From the NCBI GenBank assembly GCA_905221605.1, contig CAJNDS010000266.1, positions 130,001 through 182,921 of the forward strand: DNA of 52,921 nt, written 5' to 3'. This DNA is from Symbiodinium natans (lineage: Eukaryota > Sar > Dinophyceae > Suessiales > Symbiodiniaceae). The position numbers and the translations under genes were made by a program. The notes under the pieces are model-generated. The model searched no databases. It was not told the DNA's origin and saw nothing but the letters and a program-made list of their open reading frames with translations. Shown here one piece after another: positions 49,768 through 52,921 of the stretch; position 1 is the stretch's first letter, and each line of letters starts with the position of its first letter.

Positions 49768-50007
49768 GTGTGGGACGCCTGCGAGTGCTTCGCGGGCTTC
49801 ACCAGCAAAGCCCGAGAGCGACAACGTTCCGGAGCCCCAGGCAAGATGGACAGCATATATGGTAAATATAACAAAGGGCTCACGCGACAAGATTCCGTTT
49901 GCAGTGCTTCATCCTGTGAGGATGCGGAAGGCTTGGCGCTGCAGCTGGCCGAGACGGCCGTGCGCCCCGTTTTGGTTAGAGCTGCGGAGGATGAGGAGAA
50001 GGCGTGA
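49768..50007 (+). CDS. Terminal exon, unknown protein
   Basis: Plus frame: SKARERQRSGAPGKMDSIYG, KYNKGLTRQDSVCSASSCED, AEGLALQLAETAVRPVLVRA, AEDEEKA and TGA at 50005. The exon probably starts after CTTCACCAG at about 49799. The serine-rich phosphosite-like SVCSASS and the acidic C-terminus look genuine. The opposite strand from 50214 to 49909 is also open (next entry), so strand is favoured but not settled. Confidence 0.48.
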   Translation: MWDACECFAGFTSKARERQRSGAPGKMDSIYGKYNKGLTRQDSVCSASSCEDAEGLALQLAETAVRPVLVRAAEDEEKA

Positions 50008-50214
50008 TCTCATCCATTCCCATGCATTTTGGCAGCGGTACACTTTATCTTTTTGATTCGTTTGCGCATGCCTGCTCAAGATGTCCGGAGCGCTGTTGTT
50101 CTTGTCATTGGGCAAAGTGAAGTCGTCTTCGTTTGAGCCATACCAACCCCCGAAAGGACCCACCCAGGCATTGTCCCAGACAAATCGGACTTCTGGAAGC
50201 ATGCTGTTGGTCAC
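49909..50214 (-). CDS. Antisense open frame, unknown
   Basis: 101 codons on the minus strand: VRFVWDNAWVGPFGGWYGSN, EDDFTLPNDKNNSAPDILSR, KVYRCQNAWEWMRSRLLL. The 50060-50190 part, where the plus strand has no good reading, is very protein-like (aromatic and acidic, few low-complexity residues). It may be an exon of a minus-strand gene that converges on the plus gene ending at 50007. Confidence 0.38.
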   Translation of the reverse strand: MTNSMLPEVRFVWDNAWVGPFGGWYGSNEDDFTLPNDKNNSAPDILSRHAQTNQKDKVYRCQNAWEWMRSRLLLILRSSNQNGAHGRLGQLQRQAFRILTG

Positions 50215-50474
50215 TCATCTCGCCTGCATTTGCCTGCCCTTCTCCGCCTTCCATAGGTCCTGCGTGGGGGGGGGGGAACCAGCCGGCAAGCCCCGGACCA
50301 GAACCTTGAAAGCCCGGGGAACAAGTCGGGTCGGGGGGGCTTCCCATGCGCTCGACCGCGGCCAAGGCCGGCGTCGGCGGATTCCTTTAAAGCCCTTCGC
50401 CGCAATTCCTGCCGCTGCCGCCGACCCCGGCAAGTACGCATGCGTGCGCGGCATCCTGCATGGTGGGAAGGAAT

Positions 50475-50580
50475 GTGTTTATGTATGTACGGACATGTGC
50501 ATGTATGCAGGTATGTATGCATGTGGGCAGTCATGTATGAATGTACGTCTGTATGTATGTACGTACGTATGTTTTTCGGT
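50475..50580 (+). repeat. ATGTATG-rich microsatellite
   Basis: Imperfect GTATGTAC/ATGTATGC repeats directly upstream of the exon at 50616. Confidence 0.75.
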
Positions 50581-50615
50581 TTTGCGTATTTGTCTGTTTG
50601 TATGATTGTGTACAG

Positions 50616-51967
50616 AGAGCTCAACCAGACCCAACTTCACCGAGTGCGAAACAAGTGTCTCACAATTGCTTCCGGAATGCCCGCGATGTTGGACAGTCGC
50701 GGGTCTCGGGCTTAGCGTTTCGGGTTCTAGGGTTCGAGTATAAGGTTTTCTGGTTCAAAGTGGTCTCCGGTCTAAGCAGCAGACTCTCTTCTGCAGCTTC
50801 TGCATCTGTGTAACCACGCGCTGTACCGCGGCCCATAAGGCCCCGTGGAATCATGGCTGCAGGTTTGGATAATCTGGCAAACCCTAAACCTAGAATCCGG
50901 TTGAAGCATCCTACAGTAGGGCTTCATTGCAAAGCTTTGAAAAAACAAACTCCACACTCAGGCCTCAGCCCCAACAACCAAAACCCAAACCTCACAACCC
51001 TGAACCCTGAACCCCAAGTCCTGAAGCCCTTATCCTTCCTTTTTCTACAAGACATCCGCACAAAAAACGCACTAAACCCTAAACCCTAAAATCACCTGAA
51101 GTTGCAAGGAGCTGGGATTTGCACTTCCACAACCCGATTCACGAACTGGATATGGAGGTGACCCCGGCCATGAGGGGGTGGAGCTGCAGGCCGGGACCTG
51201 TCAGAGAAACGATTTTATGTCAGCATGCTTGTAGCACAAGGTTTGGCAACCAAATCCGAAGCACTTCCTGGAGGGGCTGGCCTCGACCTCAATGGGCCAG
51301 CACAATGTGCGGATTGATCTGAACCCCGGGCTCTTGTTTTTTTATCTATGTTTTTATCTATGACTGCACAGGCAATTTTTCACTGACCCCTATCGAAATA
51401 CCCTTTACAAGCTGGTGTGCGATGTCCGTTCAAGATTGTGGTCCAGGGATTGGGAGGTGCAAAGGGCGCTCGGCATGCCGAACGCAAAGCGTCCGCAGGA
51501 ATTCACAATCGCCGCAAACGTGTTTGCAAGCGTGTTCCCAAGCGCATCCGCAAGCGAGGGGAACCCTTCGTTAGGAGGTGCCCTCCCATACATCTCAGCA
51601 ACAAAGGAAGATCTGGGACGACATAATCTGGCGTTGCCATTGTTGGACGTTTTGTCGGCTCTCCAAGGTGCAGCAAAAGGCTCGGATCGCGGAAAAAGCT
51701 GAGCTTTTGCGCAGCCTGGATCTTAATGCCATCGGAAACAAGCCATGCTTCGCAAGCCACTTGCAGAACCTAGGTCTGCAAACCGAGGTGGAGGAAGAGA
51801 TGGACAAAAAGATACAGGAGATCTGCTCCCCGAATTTTGCTGTTGTTTTTTGCAGCGTTCAGTTTTCCACGCGTATATGGGGCCCATGTGCATGTTCTCA
51901 GCCGCTTGCCATGCACGAGGAAAGCAAGATGACATTGAAATTTCTGAAAGGCGACGTTGAGCAGTGA
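50616..51967 (+). CDS. Hypothetical protein, six or more exons, 3' part
   Basis: Best-resolved unknown gene in the window; all joins keep phase. Exons: 50616-50702 (ELNQTQLHRVRNKCLTIASG, MPAMLDSR), 51109-51157 (SWDLHFHNPIHELDME), 51262-51329 (HFLEGLASTSMGQHNVRIDL, NPG; GC donor), 51372 to 51519 or 51531 (QFFTDPYRNTLYKLVCDVRS, LWSRDWEVQRALGMPN), 51668-51841 (VQQKARIAEKAELLRSLDLN, AIGNKPCFASHLQNLGLQTE, EEEMDKKIQEICSPNF) and 51902-51967 (PLAMHEESKMTLKFLKGDVE, Q, TGA at 51965). It may read through 51842-51901, which is in frame. The C-terminal third is helical and acidic. No known motif. The 406-bp intron 50703-51108 starts GTCTCGGGCTTAGCGTTTCG and ends in three CCCTAAA units before CAAG. Confidence 0.65.
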
Positions 51968-52440
51968 GCTGTCAGAAGCATGCGCTAGGTCACCTGAGGC
52001 CGAATGGACACTTGGGTAGCTTCATTCAAAGGCCTGATTTTAGGTGCTGCATCAGTTTTTGACGTGCAAAGCCAATTTGGCAAGTAGGCTCAGTTCTTAA
52101 TTGAGTTCTCTAGTGAGTTCTCAACAGCCGTAGAGTGCAAGCGCCAGCCGCACTCACCAAGACTGGCTTGGCAGTGTAGACGTGTAGATAGAGGGCTCTT
52201 TGGCAAACGGTTGCTGCGCCCCGACGTGAAGCGGCCTGAATGCCGTGACCCTCGGGTTATGTGTTTGTTATATTTGGGCCCTTTCGGAGTGTCTGAACCT
52301 GATGCTCGCCAGCCAGGTTCTTCCAGGTTCAGACTTCCAAGTGCAATAGTGCAGAAAGGTATAGAGTGTGCTTGTGAGCTAAAATGGAGAGTTCTGCCAG
52401 CATCTACTTGCAGAATCTGTAATTACCGATAGTGCGCAGT
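51968..52440. other. Downstream region, no supported feature
   Basis: Follows the stop of the gene at 51967. A 73-codon plus frame (52211-52432) has neither splice sites nor convincing composition. No poly-A signal can be assigned; dinoflagellates typically lack AATAAA. Confidence 0.4.
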
Positions 52441-52921
52441 AGAAACTACACAGCAGGGTGATATTTATTACTCTCTCTCTCTCTCAGATGGGGAGTTTTG
52501 CCGGCGTGTAGCATATTTGTTACTGTTAGTTGAACTGGGAAATTCGATCAATGTCTGATTGTGAATGATTATGAATCTTATATAAAACGTTTTTTGGGAC
52601 CATACGATATTTTTTCATGATAATTTTTTTCGATATTTATTAAATATTATGATGATAGATTAGTTTAAGGATTGAGATTCGGATATGATATTTACGATAT
52701 AGATATTTAGAGCCTTTGATTTGTCTTGAATGAATTTCAATGACATTTGATTTTTTCTTTTTTTAAATTGGAAATAAATGGATGATAGGATTTATTTGGT
52801 TGTTTTCGTATGTCTCCGAGATTCGGCTAATTCTGGAAGATATGGATTATTGCATATATATTTGGGTGATTTTGGTTTTTAATTAGTTTTTTGTTTTTGG
52901 ATGATATTCGAATTTTTTTAT
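52441..52921. other. AT-rich right edge with (CT)n
   Basis: A CT run at 52471-52485 is followed by about 400 bp of strongly AT-rich, T-strand-biased sequence (TTTTTTCGATATTTATTAAA). No open frame of note. Composition resembles the islands at 34620-35250 and 44290-44890. Confidence 0.5.

Noticed and set aside
52211-52432. 73-codon plus frame near the right edge
   Set aside because: No splice sites, no start context, composition not distinguishable from noise.

Overview
The window looks like nuclear DNA of a dinoflagellate, with a Symbiodiniaceae-like alga as the best guess. Four things support this: (i) genes are split into many small exons, often 20-150 bp; (ii) introns use both GT and GC donors, and the base after the acceptor AG is usually G; (iii) two genes carry degenerate plant/dinoflagellate-style pentatricopeptide (PPR) repeats; (iv) fragments of the telomere-type motif TTTAGGG/CCCTAAA are scattered through introns on both strands. 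No bacterial operon, phage, rRNA or CRISPR signature is visible. Most long open frames here are not genes. Real exons were found by hand from motif content, splice signals and reading phase carried across each join. All exon borders are predictions.

Layout. 1-1226: 3' part of a PPR gene. 1795-3026: four-exon hypothetical gene. 3426-3914: exon of a small predicted membrane protein. 5076-19985: a large EF-hand plus WD40 gene (WDR49/CFAP337-like, probably axonemal), read as a phase-consistent chain of small exons. Its 4.45 kb intron (9046-13495) contains same-strand exons of an apparently separate TIM44/mL45-like mitochondrial gene (10713-13027). 20.8-25.3 kb: short exons of unrecognised plus-strand genes. 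25.4-26.7 kb: a run of minus-strand open frames. 27136-33077: a second, long PPR gene. 33.6-35.8 kb: minus-strand candidates and an AT-rich island. 38.2-39.6 kb: exons of a further unrecognised plus-strand gene.

39.7-49.6 kb is almost all repeats: a dispersed family of about 140 bp, an EcoRI-site-rich satellite arranged as a giant inverted repeat, an 11-unit 114 bp array inside that satellite, a 1.2 kb CCTTACAC array, and a pair of inverted GGTTGGTC tracts around a roughly 57 bp repeat. At 44532-44695 four hairpins share one 13-nt loop but have different, compensating stems. 49.77-51.97 kb returns to genes, including a well-resolved hypothetical gene ending at 51967. The right edge is AT-rich and featureless.

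No pathway links the genes. The recognisable functions (organelle RNA handling by PPR proteins, a mitochondrial TIM44/mL45 domain, a ciliary WD40 scaffold) are ordinary for a flagellate alga. The unusual content is in intron architecture, gene nesting and the repeats.
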